A stretch of DNA of 64,000 bases from Lactobacillaceae bacterium (GTDB lineage Bacteria; Pseudomonadota; Alphaproteobacteria; RF32; CAG-239): contig JAISVX010000003.1 in NCBI GenBank assembly GCA_031271345.1, positions 757,223 to 821,222 of the forward strand, read 5' to 3'. The position numbers and the translations under genes were made by a program. The notes beneath the pieces were generated by a model that was not told the DNA's origin, ran no database searches, and saw only the letters and a list, made by a program, of their open reading frames with translations. The number at the start of each line of letters is the position of its first letter. Positions within the stretch are counted from its first letter, which is position 1. Positions 39,908-50,946 of the stretch are shown here, in pieces.

Positions 39908-42382
39908 CTATTTCTTCAATAAATCCGTTATTTTCTCAGCAACTTCCGAAACATTATAAGGTTTTGCAATGAACCCGAGATTTTTATTTCTTGGTATCAT
40001 ATCGCCGATTTCGTCATCTGCCGTATATCCGCTGATGAAGATTGCCTTTATATCTTCTTTTTTGGCTCTGATAGATTTATAGACATCAAGCCCGCCTCTT
40101 CCGGGCATAACCACATCAAGCATAATCAAATCCACATCCTGATTTTCATTATACCGTTCCATAGCCTCGTCGTAGCTCTTCGCAACAACAACTTTTGCGC
40201 CCAAGTATTCGAGAATATCTTTCAAAAGGCTTAACAAAATTTCTTCATCATCAACCAGAAGTATCTTTGCTTTTATTTTCTTTTTTGATTTGCGCGCGCT
40301 GCTGATTTTTTTCTCGCTCTTAATCAGCGGAAAGAATATCGATATTTTTGTTCCTTCTCCGGGAATACTCTGAAGCTTCATCGTCGCTTTATGCTCGCGG
40401 ATTACGCCATACACCGCAAACAGCCCCAAACCGTTTCCTTTATCAGGACCTTTGGTTGAAAAGAACGGCTCGAAAATTTTGTTTTGTATGTCATAGGGAA
40501 TTCCTCTGCCGTTGTCTTCAACAGAAAGCTCCACATATTCGCCGTCTTCGACATCAAACATCGTCGCTTCAATATCCCTCTTTGTCAAAACTATATCTTT
40601 TGTCTCGATTGTTATATTGCCGCCTTTTTCTGAAAAAGCATCGCGGGAGTTTATGCCAAGATTTATTACTATATTCTCAAGCAAATCTTCATTGCCTATT
40701 ATATTGCTGTCTTTTGCCTTGATATTGGATACTATTTTAATCTCGGGATTATTTTTAACCGCCTGCTCTAATAATGCGACGCCCTCTTCAACACAGTTAT
40801 TAAGATTGATGTTTTTCAAAACATGGGTTTTGTCTTTTGAAAAGAACAAAAGCTGCTTGGTCAAATATGCCGCTCTGTGGCATGCGTTTATAATTATTTC
40901 CGGGTATTTTTTCAAAGGATTGTTATCCGAAATATTCATATTCATAAATTCTGCAGCGCCGTTTATGCCAGCCAGAATATTATTAAAATCATGCGCGACT
41001 TTGCTGGCAAGCAAACCGACTGATTCCATTTTTTGAATACTCGCGACTTTTTTTAATATGTCTCTTCTCTCATCTTCCAAAACTTTACGGTATGTTACAT
41101 CAACAACTATTATAAGCTCCTGAGACTGGTTGCCGATTTTTATGTTAATGCTCTTCAGGTTTATATATTTAATATTGCCATTGATGTCATATATTTTTAT
41201 ATCTTCTTCAATATCAAGCTTCTTATCGGGATTATGCCTTTTTGCCGGCTTAATAAAACTTGCGTTGATAAAATCAAACGAACTTCCGCTTAAAAGACTT
41301 TTTTCATCTTCCCCGACAAGTTTTGCAAAGGCTTTGTTGACATATAGTATACGGTTGTTTTTATGAACAAACATCGCGACGGGAGTGCCGTCAAAAAGAT
41401 TTTTATAATCTTTTCTAAGCTCATTAATTTTTTTTGATTTAAGCTTTATCTGCAAAAGCCTTAAGTATAAGCCCAATAAAACCGCAAGAAACAACAGGCT
41501 CACAATAAACAAATATTTCTGATAAGCGCCTTGTATCATCTCTGGAGAATCTTTATTGCTCTTTGTCCAAATCTCCATAACCTGCAATTGAGTAAGATGA
41601 TTAAACTTCGATATTATTTTATTTACTATCGGAACAAACATCTTATGCTTTTTAAGCAGACCTATGCTAATGGTAAACATACTATTGTTTAAAGACGTTG
41701 CGAGATAAACGTTGTCAAGCTCAACTCTTACAATTACGCTTTTAGTATTAAATATGTCTCCGATGTATGCGTCATAAGTACCTTTGCTTATGCCTTTGAG
41801 ACCGTCGACAACACTTTCGACAACGATTAATTCAAAGTCGCTATCTTCAATAGGAAAGAATATCAGAGTTGGTCTATAAACCGCGACTTTCTTTCCCTTC
41901 AAATCATCCATAGAGTTTATCAATAATCTATTTTCGCCATTAGTAAAAATACCGACATTAAATGATAAATACGAACTTGAGAACAAACTGTTTTTTGAAT
42001 ATACATCCGTATCTACGGCAAGAGAAAAAATATCGACCTCGCCTTTATTAAAGGCATTAATCGCCTGTATGGGATGCTCAAAAGGAACTACTTCAAAAGA
42101 AATCCCTGTTTCCCTTTCTATTTCATATAAATAGGTAGAGGCAATTCCTTTATATATTCCATTAGCGTCAACATATTCATAAGGATAGTAGTTTTTCAGC
42201 ACCGCGACTTTAAGGGTCGGATGTTTTTTAAACCATTCTTTTTCATCTTCGGTAAAGGCTATTTTATTTTTGAAATCCACCATTTTATGAGGAGGCATAA
42301 CAGCCGCGTCAGCGCTTTTAATCAACGCACAAAACAGCAACAACATCAATGCTGAAAACGCAACAAATTTTTTCACCCGCAT
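39908..42382 (-). CDS. Hybrid sensor histidine kinase: periplasmic SBP_bac_3-like sensor, TM, PAS, HisKA, HATPase, REC
   Basis: VAVLKNYYPYEYVDANGIYKGIASTYLYEIERETG; SKVAHDFNNILAGINGAAEFM; NGLGLFAVYGVIREH; LLVDDEEILLSLL...IMLDVVMPGRGGLDVY. Confidence 0.92.
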   Translation of the reverse strand: MRVKKFVAFSALMLLLFCALIKSADAAVMPPHKMVDFKNKIAFTEDEKEWFKKHPTLKVAVLKNYYPYEYVDANGIYKGIASTYLYEIERETGISFEVVPFEHPIQAINAFNKGEVDIFSLAVDTDVYSKNSLFSSSYLSFNVGIFTNGENRLLINSMDDLKGKKVAVYRPTLIFFPIEDSDFELIVVESVVDGLKGISKGTYDAYIGDIFNTKSVIVRVELDNVYLATSLNNSMFTISIGLLKKHKMFVPIVNKIISKFNHLTQLQVMEIWTKSNKDSPEMIQGAYQKYLFIVSLLFLAVLLGLYLRLLQIKLKSKKINELRKDYKNLFDGTPVAMFVHKNNRILYVNKAFAKLVGEDEKSLLSGSSFDFINASFIKPAKRHNPDKKLDIEEDIKIYDINGNIKYINLKSINIKIGNQSQELIIVVDVTYRKVLEDERRDILKKVASIQKMESVGLLASKVAHDFNNILAGINGAAEFMNMNISDNNPLKKYPEIIINACHRAAYLTKQLLFFSKDKTHVLKNINLNNCVEEGVALLEQAVKNNPEIKIVSNIKAKDSNIIGNEDLLENIVINLGINSRDAFSEKGGNITIETKDIVLTKRDIEATMFDVEDGEYVELSVEDNGRGIPYDIQNKIFEPFFSTKGPDKGNGLGLFAVYGVIREHKATMKLQSIPGEGTKISIFFPLIKSEKKISSARKSKKKIKAKILLVDDEEILLSLLKDILEYLGAKVVVAKSYDEAMERYNENQDVDLIMLDVVMPGRGGLDVYKSIRAKKEDIKAIFISGYTADDEIGDMIPRNKNLGFIAKPYNVSEVAEKITDLLKK

Positions 42383-42464
42383 GCTCCTACAATAAACTAA
42401 TTATAGTATAAGCATATTTTTCTTTATATAAAGCAAAAAATTTAGAAATTGTTTCAAAAGCTTC

Positions 42465-43097
42465 TTATATAAGCCCTTCTTTTTGAGCAAACATAATCGC
42501 CTGAGTTCTGTTCTTTGCGCCAAAAGCCCTAAGAAGCGAGTTTATATGCAGCTTAACCGTAGATTCGACCACTCCGAGTTCGTAGGCAATCTGCTTATTG
42601 GACAATCCGCTTGCCGCGAGTCTTAAAACCTGCTCCTGCCTTTCCGTAAGCAGTTTGCTTTTTTCTTTATGGCTTTTGTCAGGATTTGAAATCAAATATT
42701 TGTGAAGAATGTCGGACGGCAGATAAATTCCGTCATCCATTACAATTCTTATAGCGCTTTCAAGGATTTTTGGATCCGTGCGTTTGGGAATATAGCCTCT
42801 GGCTCCAAGTTCCAGACATTTTTTGACGGTTTTTACATCTTCCGAAGCCGATATAATGAGAAACTTCGTGTCTTTTTCCAAATTTTTCACAAGCAAATTC
42901 AACCCGTCTTCCCAGCCCATATCCGGCATATCCAGATCGACAATAACCAAATCAATAGTTTTCTCTTTATTTAAAATCTCTATTGTCTGGGCATAGTCAG
43001 CCGATTGAAATAATTCAATTTTAGGGTCAATATCTTCTAAAAAATTTTTCAAGCCCTCTCTAAACAGAGCGTGATCATCAGCTATAAGAATTCTCAT
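42465..43097 (-). CDS. NarL/FixJ-type LuxR response regulator
   Basis: MRILIADDHALFREGL...LVIVDLDMPDMG...LTERQEQVLRLAASGLSNKQIAYELGVVESTVKLHINSLLRAFGAKNRTQAI. Confidence 0.94.
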   Translation of the reverse strand: MRILIADDHALFREGLKNFLEDIDPKIELFQSADYAQTIEILNKEKTIDLVIVDLDMPDMGWEDGLNLLVKNLEKDTKFLIISASEDVKTVKKCLELGARGYIPKRTDPKILESAIRIVMDDGIYLPSDILHKYLISNPDKSHKEKSKLLTERQEQVLRLAASGLSNKQIAYELGVVESTVKLHINSLLRAFGAKNRTQAIMFAQKEGLI

Positions 43098-43148
43098 GGT
43101 AAACTCCAAAAATAATATCTGTAGACTTTTTCTACTTATACAGGAACT

Positions 43149-43610
43149 TTACTCGATTGGCAACTCTTTATATTCGACTCCTGCTTCATCAAACATTTGT
43201 CTTGAATAGTTAAGCTGGTCTCTCCATGTGTTTTTTGGAGTGTTTGCATCTATTTTCATTTCATTTGTCACGACCATTTTTACTCCCGCCTGAATAATCG
43301 CTCTCGCGCAGTCTGTGCAAGGAGGGTGCGTAGCATACATAACGCAGCCTTTCAATGATGTCCCGGTGAGCGAAGCATTATATACGGCGTTTCTCTCCGC
43401 ATGCTCAAAAAAATCATATTTAGTAGGACGCTCAAAACGCTCCGACCTGCTGTCGTTAACGCCCCTAACCAGTCCGTTGTATCCGGTCGCGCGAATTTCC
43501 TTATCTGGTCCGACAACTATTGCCCCTGTTTTGGTACTTGGGTCTTTAGACCATGAAGAAACAAGTTTTGCAACTTCCATAAAACGGCGGTGCCATTTAT
43601 CTGTAAACAT
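43149..43610 (-). CDS. dCMP deaminase (ComEB family)
   Basis: MEVAKLVSSWSKDPSTKTGAIVV, HAERNAVYNASLTGTSLKGCVMYATHPPCTDCARAIIQAG; start at 43610 because the ORF-track start (43664) lies in a terminator. Confidence 0.92.
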   Translation of the reverse strand: MFTDKWHRRFMEVAKLVSSWSKDPSTKTGAIVVGPDKEIRATGYNGLVRGVNDSRSERFERPTKYDFFEHAERNAVYNASLTGTSLKGCVMYATHPPCTDCARAIIQAGVKMVVTNEMKIDANTPKNTWRDQLNYSRQMFDEAGVEYKELPIE

Positions 43611-43644
43611 TTCATATACCCCCGATAGTTTTTTCCATTTTAAC

Positions 43645-43674
43645 AAAAACAACCTTATTGACAAGGTTGTTTTT
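43645..43674 (-). terminator. Terminator
   Basis: AAAAACAACCTT-ATTGAC-AAGGTTGTTTTT. Confidence 0.88.
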
Positions 43675-43680
43675 AATTTT

Positions 43681-44169
43681 TTAGTCTTTTTCTGTTTCCA
43701 AAACTTCTATTGCGTTGATTTCATTATTATCATTATTCTCAAACATTGTGTGCAAATACATGCTGTGCGGAAACATAAAAATATGCACGGTCAGCCACAC
43801 TATTGAAAACACTCTGGCAAACCACACAAAACCGCCTCTTTTTACATATATCGTCCAGCCTAAAACAACCATAATATTATCAAAGATAAGGCGGTTGGTC
43901 CAATGCTCAACTCCCTGAAACCAATATCTGACAGGTCCTCCGAACAATCCTGTTTCAATATAATGTTCTAAAGTTTCCCACATATACGCTATCATCAAAA
44001 CAATAACAACATTGATTCTGTTTCTGGTTTTTTCAGAGACTTTTTCATCGCCCAGGATTCTTTTTGAGATAATTTTATCGGCAATCCAACCCACGGTAAT
44101 GCCCATTATCAAATGTTCTATTGACCAAACGTCAAAAGCGGCTTCAGTTTTAACACCCCACCAAATCAT
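43681..44169 (-). CDS. Hypothetical integral membrane protein with conserved-looking EH/W motifs
   Basis: WSIEHLIMG...WETLEHYIETG...GVEHWTNRLIFDNIMVVLGW; 3-4 hydrophobic segments. Confidence 0.7.
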   Translation of the reverse strand: MIWWGVKTEAAFDVWSIEHLIMGITVGWIADKIISKRILGDEKVSEKTRNRINVVIVLMIAYMWETLEHYIETGLFGGPVRYWFQGVEHWTNRLIFDNIMVVLGWTIYVKRGGFVWFARVFSIVWLTVHIFMFPHSMYLHTMFENNDNNEINAIEVLETEKD

Positions 44170-44266
44170 TTCTTTTCCTTTTTATTATGAGTCCTTAAAA
44201 CAAAAACTACATAATTTAATCTACAGAATCAATAAACTTTTTTAGTTATTAAATTACTGGTGATAG

Positions 44267-45667
<1,401 letters not shown>

Positions 45668-45700
45668 TGCTAATCAACTAACATTAGCTAACAATTTTGA

Positions 45701-45735
45701 TAAAGCGCTTTAATTAATTTTAAAGTGCTTTATTT
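45701..45735 (+). terminator. Terminator after eno
   Basis: TAAAGCGCTTTAA...TTAAAGTGCTTTA followed by TTTTATT. Confidence 0.7.
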
Positions 45736-45772
45736 TATTATTAAATATCAAAATACATCTAAGGCGATTCGA

Positions 45773-47014
45773 ATGAAGAAAGAACAGTTTATCGGCAGGA
45801 AAACATACCTTTGGGGAACGGGCGTTGAAGGACAGGCGGTAATATCATGGTGGAACAAAAATCTCGCCAACGAAACTTTAGGAATAATAGAAGAAAACAT
45901 CATTCCTGATGACGCGGAAATAATAATAAAATCTCCCGGAGTGAGCTTTTATCTGCCTCAAATTAAAGAAGCAAAAAACAGAGGCGTTATCTTTACGTCC
46001 GTATTAAACATTTTCTTTGCAAATCTTTCTTACAAGCCGATTGTCATTGGTATTACAGGAACAAAAGGAAAAAGCACTTCTGTTTCAATGCTGAGTTTTA
46101 TGCTCGAAAAACTAGGAAAAAAAGTTGGTCTCGCTGGTAATATCGGAACCCCTCCTCTAGATTTTTTGGAACAAAAAGTCGATTATCTGGTTTTTGAGCT
46201 TTCAAGTTTTCAAATTATGAGTTTGGATTACCCCGTGGATTACGCGATGGTCGTAAACATTTCACAGGCGCATACAGACTGGCACTTAACTTATGAAAAC
46301 TATCGCATGGACAAGCTGTCCATCTTAAAATACCCACAAACTGTCAAAATCTTAAACTATGAGGACAAATGGCTTAGAGAATTTAAGGGCAACAATATAA
46401 TCTATTATGACAAAGACAACGGATTCCATGTCGATGGCGGCTCAATTTATGATAAAAAGGAAAAATTAGACCTTCCTCCGCTGCAGATTTTTGGCGCGCA
46501 TAACTTATCAAATATATGCGGCGTGCTGACAATAATAAAATCTCTGGGACTGGATTATAAAAAAGCCTTAAGCGCGTTAAAAGATTTTGCTCCATTGGAA
46601 CACAGACTGCAAAAAGTTTATGAAAAAAACGGGCTTAAGTTTATTAATGACAGTATAGCGACTGTTGCTGACAGCGTTATCGCGGGGGTTAACTCTTTTG
46701 ACGAAGACATCGCTCTCATTGTCGGAGGTTTCGATAACGGACCAGACTATACGGAGCTTGACAAGTTTATTGAAAACACCCTGAGAATTAAAGTCGCTTT
46801 GTGCCTGCCTGACACAGGACGCATGCTGAAAAACTCAAAATGCGTGCAGGTCAACAACATGAAAGAAGCTGTCTTTGAGGCAGTCAAAAGGCTGAAAAAA
46901 GGCATTGTTCTGCTTTCTCCCGCAGCGCCAAGTTTTAATATGTACAAAAACTATAAAGAACGCGGATATGACTTTACTAATTTAGCAAAGGAGCTAAGCG
47001 ATGAAGTTATCTAA
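45773..47014 (+). CDS. murD: MurD-type UDP-N-acetylmuramoyl-L-alanine--glutamate ligase (divergent, MurD2-like signatures)
   Basis: GITGTKGKSTSVSMLSFMLEKLGKKVGLAGNIGTPPLD, HTDWH, INDSIATVADS, VGGFDNGPDY, LLSPAAPSFNMYKNYKERG; start at ATG 45773. Confidence 0.85.
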   Translation: MKKEQFIGRKTYLWGTGVEGQAVISWWNKNLANETLGIIEENIIPDDAEIIIKSPGVSFYLPQIKEAKNRGVIFTSVLNIFFANLSYKPIVIGITGTKGKSTSVSMLSFMLEKLGKKVGLAGNIGTPPLDFLEQKVDYLVFELSSFQIMSLDYPVDYAMVVNISQAHTDWHLTYENYRMDKLSILKYPQTVKILNYEDKWLREFKGNNIIYYDKDNGFHVDGGSIYDKKEKLDLPPLQIFGAHNLSNICGVLTIIKSLGLDYKKALSALKDFAPLEHRLQKVYEKNGLKFINDSIATVADSVIAGVNSFDEDIALIVGGFDNGPDYTELDKFIENTLRIKVALCLPDTGRMLKNSKCVQVNNMKEAVFEAVKRLKKGIVLLSPAAPSFNMYKNYKERGYDFTNLAKELSDEVI

Positions 47015-48395
47015 TTTATTAGAAGGGTTGCCGGATATTGAAGTATCCGACATCTGCTTAGATTCAAGAAAAGCGGCTCCCGGCGCTCTTTTCTTTGCCG
47101 TAACTGGCGCGGTCAGAAAAGGCAGCGAGTTTATTCCAGATGCGGTAAAAAACGGCGCTGTCGTCGTCATTGGCGACGAAGATTTGCATGATGTCGGGGT
47201 TCCATATTTCAAAGTAAACGACATCAGAAAAACCATCTCTCAGGCTGCCGGCAGATTTTTCCATAACAAGCCCAAATATATTGTTGCCGTAACAGGAACA
47301 AACGGCAAAACTTCCATCGCGTCTTTCTGTGCGCAAATGTTTAAGAAACTCGGGTTAAAATCCGCGACAATTGGAACATTAGGCGTTGTCTCTGATGACT
47401 ACAGCTTTGATTTTGGGGTTACAACTCCAGATGCGATTGAGTTTCATAAAACCCTGCAAAAACTTGCGGAAAACGGCGTTGAAGCCGTCGCTTATGAAGC
47501 TTCGAGCCACGGTCTCGACCAACACAGGGCTGAAGATGTAGACCTAAAAGCAGCCGGCTTTACCAACCTTACACAAGACCATTTAGATTATCACAAAAAT
47601 ATGGAAGACTACCTATTGGCAAAGAAAAAACTTTTTACCGAAGTTCTTCCGCAAAACGGCATAGCCATAATAAACGCGGACAGTGATGCCTATGAAAAAT
47701 TTGCCGACAGCGGGCGGAAAACATGGAGTTATGGAAAAAACGGCAAAGAGCTGAAGCTCATCTCCGCCGAGGGAAGAAACATTGCAATCGAGGTTTTTGG
47801 CAAACCATTTAAATATGAAACCATGCTTGTCGGAGACTTTCAAATTATGAACTCTCTTTGCGCTATGGGGATGATAATAGCCTGCGGGTTTGACAAAGAA
47901 AAAGTTACGGAGATTATGCCGTCATTAACTCCTCCTCCCGGACGCTTAGACTTTGCGGGAAAAATGTCAAACGGAGCGGAAATTTATGTTGATTACGCGC
48001 ATACTCCAGACGCTTTGGAAAAAGCGATAAAAGCTTTAAGACCTTATGCAAAAAATAATCTTGCCGTATTATTCGGCTGCGGCGGAGACAGAGACAAAAC
48101 CAAAAGACCGAAAATGGGAAAAGCCGCCGAAGACTTTGCGGACATTGTTTACGTAACTGACGACAACCCCAGAACAGAGGACGCGCAGACAATCAGACGG
48201 GAAGTTCTCGCCGGATGTCCAAACAAGGGAATAGACGCTGGAGATAGAAAGACCGCGGTTAAAACCGCTATGTCAAAGCTTAAATCTGGAGATATTCTTC
48301 TTCTTGCCGGAAAGGGACACGAAGATTATCAGATAATCGGAACAACCAAATATCATTTAGATGATAAAGAAGAGGTTAGGAAAAACTTGAGATGA
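47001..48395 (+). CDS. murE: UDP-N-acetylmuramoyl-L-alanyl-D-glutamate--2,6-diaminopimelate ligase
   Basis: DSRKAAPGALFFA, VTGTNGKTSIASFCAQ, DYAHTPDALEKA, DDNPRTED (meso-DAP motif), GKGHEDYQ. Confidence 0.96.
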   Translation: MKLSNLLEGLPDIEVSDICLDSRKAAPGALFFAVTGAVRKGSEFIPDAVKNGAVVVIGDEDLHDVGVPYFKVNDIRKTISQAAGRFFHNKPKYIVAVTGTNGKTSIASFCAQMFKKLGLKSATIGTLGVVSDDYSFDFGVTTPDAIEFHKTLQKLAENGVEAVAYEASSHGLDQHRAEDVDLKAAGFTNLTQDHLDYHKNMEDYLLAKKKLFTEVLPQNGIAIINADSDAYEKFADSGRKTWSYGKNGKELKLISAEGRNIAIEVFGKPFKYETMLVGDFQIMNSLCAMGMIIACGFDKEKVTEIMPSLTPPPGRLDFAGKMSNGAEIYVDYAHTPDALEKAIKALRPYAKNNLAVLFGCGGDRDKTKRPKMGKAAEDFADIVYVTDDNPRTEDAQTIRREVLAGCPNKGIDAGDRKTAVKTAMSKLKSGDILLLAGKGHEDYQIIGTTKYHLDDKEEVRKNLR

Positions 48396-48988
48396 AAGAT
48401 GTAAAAATACTTGGCAGTGAAATTGTTTATAAAGGCTTTAACAAAATCACAAAATATTTTTTTGAGTTTAAAAGCTTCGATGGAAAAGAAACTTTTACGA
48501 TGGACAAAGAAATCTTTCAAAGAAAAGATGCCGTTGCCGTTCTGCTTTATGACCCCCGCGTTGACGGCATAGTTTTTATCGAGCAGTTCAGACCTGGCTG
48601 CTATGTGGCGGACAACATTCCCTGCCCGTTGGAAATACCCGCCGGTTTGGTTGACAAGGGCGACGATAACTTTATCGCAACAGTTAAAAGAGAAGCTATG
48701 GAAGAAGCAAATTGCGAGATTGAAAAATATTTAGAAATTGGTTCATTTTTCCCGGAAATAAGTTTCAGCTCCAGAAAAATACATCTGTTTTGCGCAAAGG
48801 TAAACACTGGAAACCTTGGGATAAGCGGAGGTATTAAAAGCGAAAGCGAAGATACAAAGATTACTCTTATAAAAGCCGCGGATTTGAGAAAAATGCTTGA
48901 TAGCGGCAAAATAATCAACTCTCACACTTTGATAGCCGTTCAGTGGTTTTTCTTAAATATTGATAAAGTCAGAAAAGAGTTTTTGTAA
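48392..48988 (+). CDS. NUDIX hydrolase (ADP-ribose pyrophosphatase-like)
   Basis: PAGLVDKGDDNFIATVKREAMEEANCEI Nudix box; ATGA overlap with murE. Confidence 0.88.
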   Translation: MKDVKILGSEIVYKGFNKITKYFFEFKSFDGKETFTMDKEIFQRKDAVAVLLYDPRVDGIVFIEQFRPGCYVADNIPCPLEIPAGLVDKGDDNFIATVKREAMEEANCEIEKYLEIGSFFPEISFSSRKIHLFCAKVNTGNLGISGGIKSESEDTKITLIKAADLRKMLDSGKIINSHTLIAVQWFFLNIDKVRKEFL

Positions 48989-48991
48989 AAA

Positions 48992-50116
48992 CTACCTTAC
49001 TTTTCTGGCGATTATTTCAAGAAACGTGCTTTCAAAACCTTTATCATAATTATGATAAACGATTGTTCGCTCGCGCGCGTTTTCTATTTCGAAACCAGTT
49101 TTTGCCAGTTGTTTTTCCATTGCTTTTTCGCTAAAGAATCTGCGAGACGCGCCGTTAAAAATAAACGTATCCTGCCCGATTTCTTTTCCTTTTCCATACA
49201 TTCCATCATTTACGGACCTGCATGCCGCAAAAAGCCCGCCGTTTTTAACCATAAACGAATTTAACTTTTTATATATTTCAGTGGTTTCGTCATCATTAAA
49301 ATAGTGCAGAGCCGAGAAGGCGTAAACAGCGTCAACTTTTAGGCGCGACGAAGGATTAAAGGTTCTTATATCGCTTTCAATAATGTTCGCCGAAGGAAAA
49401 TCGTTCCTTAATCGCTCTACCGCCGAACCAGAAATTTCAACCGCCGTAACATCCAAGCCGCTTCCAACAAATATCTGAGTATCCCTTCCGGCACCGGGTC
49501 CGACTTCCAATAATCGTGTATAACCGTTTCTCCTCATATAATCAATTGCAACCCCGGAAAATACGTTTGGTTCTTCTCTGTCGTTTTGTTTTTTGTAAGA
49601 GTCTATGGTATTATTTTTCCATTTTCTTTCCCAAACATCTTTTTTATCTGTAGGCTGAAGATTTTCTTTAACTTTTTCCATTTCAATATTTATGGCTTTT
49701 AAAATATCAGAACCAATATCTTCCTGCTTATTCAGAGAGACTTGAAGCGATGAAATAATTTTATGCTGTCTTTGTAAAAACTCGTCTGGAACTATGAGTA
49801 TCCAATTTCCTTCTTCTGCCTGTTTTGTCAGGTTATCCAGAATTTGGACATCCATCCATTTTAACTTTTTAAGATTTATCGAAGTCTCCACGCTTTTATC
49901 AACGCCATCCAGAGCCTCATCCAAAGACCTTGTCTGCTTTTTCCAGTCCATATAATTATTTTTGATTTTTTCTACCTGCTCATCCTTAAATTCGCCGTTG
50001 GAATAGACTTCAAAATTTACATAGCTCGACCCGCTGTCAACTTTTAAGTCTTCCAGCTTTTCCCTTAATTCGTGCAATGTTGTTGAAAAATTTAAAACAT
50101 AGAGATTATTTTGCAT
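48992..50116 (-). CDS. SAM-dependent methyltransferase with uncharacterised N-terminal region
   Basis: C-terminal class I MTase: LLEVGPGAGRDTQIFVGSGLDVTAVEISGSAVERL; first ~180 aa unrecognised. Confidence 0.82.
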   Translation of the reverse strand: MQNNLYVLNFSTTLHELREKLEDLKVDSGSSYVNFEVYSNGEFKDEQVEKIKNNYMDWKKQTRSLDEALDGVDKSVETSINLKKLKWMDVQILDNLTKQAEEGNWILIVPDEFLQRQHKIISSLQVSLNKQEDIGSDILKAINIEMEKVKENLQPTDKKDVWERKWKNNTIDSYKKQNDREEPNVFSGVAIDYMRRNGYTRLLEVGPGAGRDTQIFVGSGLDVTAVEISGSAVERLRNDFPSANIIESDIRTFNPSSRLKVDAVYAFSALHYFNDDETTEIYKKLNSFMVKNGGLFAACRSVNDGMYGKGKEIGQDTFIFNGASRRFFSEKAMEKQLAKTGFEIENARERTIVYHNYDKGFESTFLEIIARKVR

Positions 50117-50313
50117 AAAATCATACCTTTGAAAAGTGCCTTTTCAAATATCATTTACCATGAATCCCTACATTGTCAAAACATTTTTTATAAGTCGAGA
50201 CATTTATTGCAAATTAAGATATTGCATCGAAAAATTCTTTTTTTGCGTCTTCAGCAGGCGAACTATACACCCTGCCAAATTTTGCCTGAACAATAACCGC
50301 ATAATGTGACAAA

Positions 50314-50344
50314 TAAAAGCGAACCACTGACGATTCGCTTTTTG
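50314..50344 (-). terminator. Terminator downstream of WG-repeat gene
   Basis: AAAAGCGAACCACTGACGATTCGCTTTTTG. Confidence 0.8.
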
Positions 50345-50361
50345 TTCAATTCCGTTAGAGG

Positions 50362-50946
50362 TTAAAGCGGATAAACGAAATCTCCGTTTTTCCTCCCGTG
50401 TTTTACGTCTTCTTCGTAGTCATGATGCCATTTGGCGTCCGCGTCCACATAAACCCAACGGTCCGATGTGTAAAAGTAGTATTCATTGAAGCGAATTTCT
50501 TTATCTTCTCTGCACAGCTCGGCGCCGGCAGCAATATTATAAAGAACGTATTCTCCTTCAAAGCCGTAGACCAAATACTTTTCAAGATACTCTGAAATCG
50601 TATCATAGATAAAAGGCAGCAGTTCTTTTCCATTATAGTCCAGAATGCCCCATTTCTCGTTCCGACAGACCGCGAAACATCTTTTGTTATTATAAGAAGT
50701 CGGGAAAATATAATCGCTTGCTTTGATTATTTCCTCATTCTTATAATTGACAACATAATACTTTTTAAAGTTGTCGGAAACGATAACCCTGTCTTCCCAG
50801 CCGCGGACAATATTTTTGTAGACGACGGGAATAAAGGTGCGTTTTGTTTCAACATCATAAAGACCGCATCGGTCGGAAGTAATTATTTTGAAGACTTTGT
50901 CCTCAAATGAGTAGTCTTTTTCCACCTTATCTACCTTGGCTGGCAT
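50362..50946 (-). CDS. WG repeat-like protein
   Basis: Repeats such as CGLYDVETKRTFIPVVYKNI and KWGILDYNGKELLPFIYDTI; GGAGG 5 nt upstream of ATG at 50946 (ORF track extends to 51048). Confidence 0.7.
   Translation of the reverse strand: MPAKVDKVEKDYSFEDKVFKIITSDRCGLYDVETKRTFIPVVYKNIVRGWEDRVIVSDNFKKYYVVNYKNEEIIKASDYIFPTSYNNKRCFAVCRNEKWGILDYNGKELLPFIYDTISEYLEKYLVYGFEGEYVLYNIAAGAELCREDKEIRFNEYYFYTSDRWVYVDADAKWHHDYEEDVKHGRKNGDFVYPL

Noticed and set aside
40512-41036. 174-aa + strand ORF
   Set aside because: Antisense to the histidine kinase core; shadow ORF
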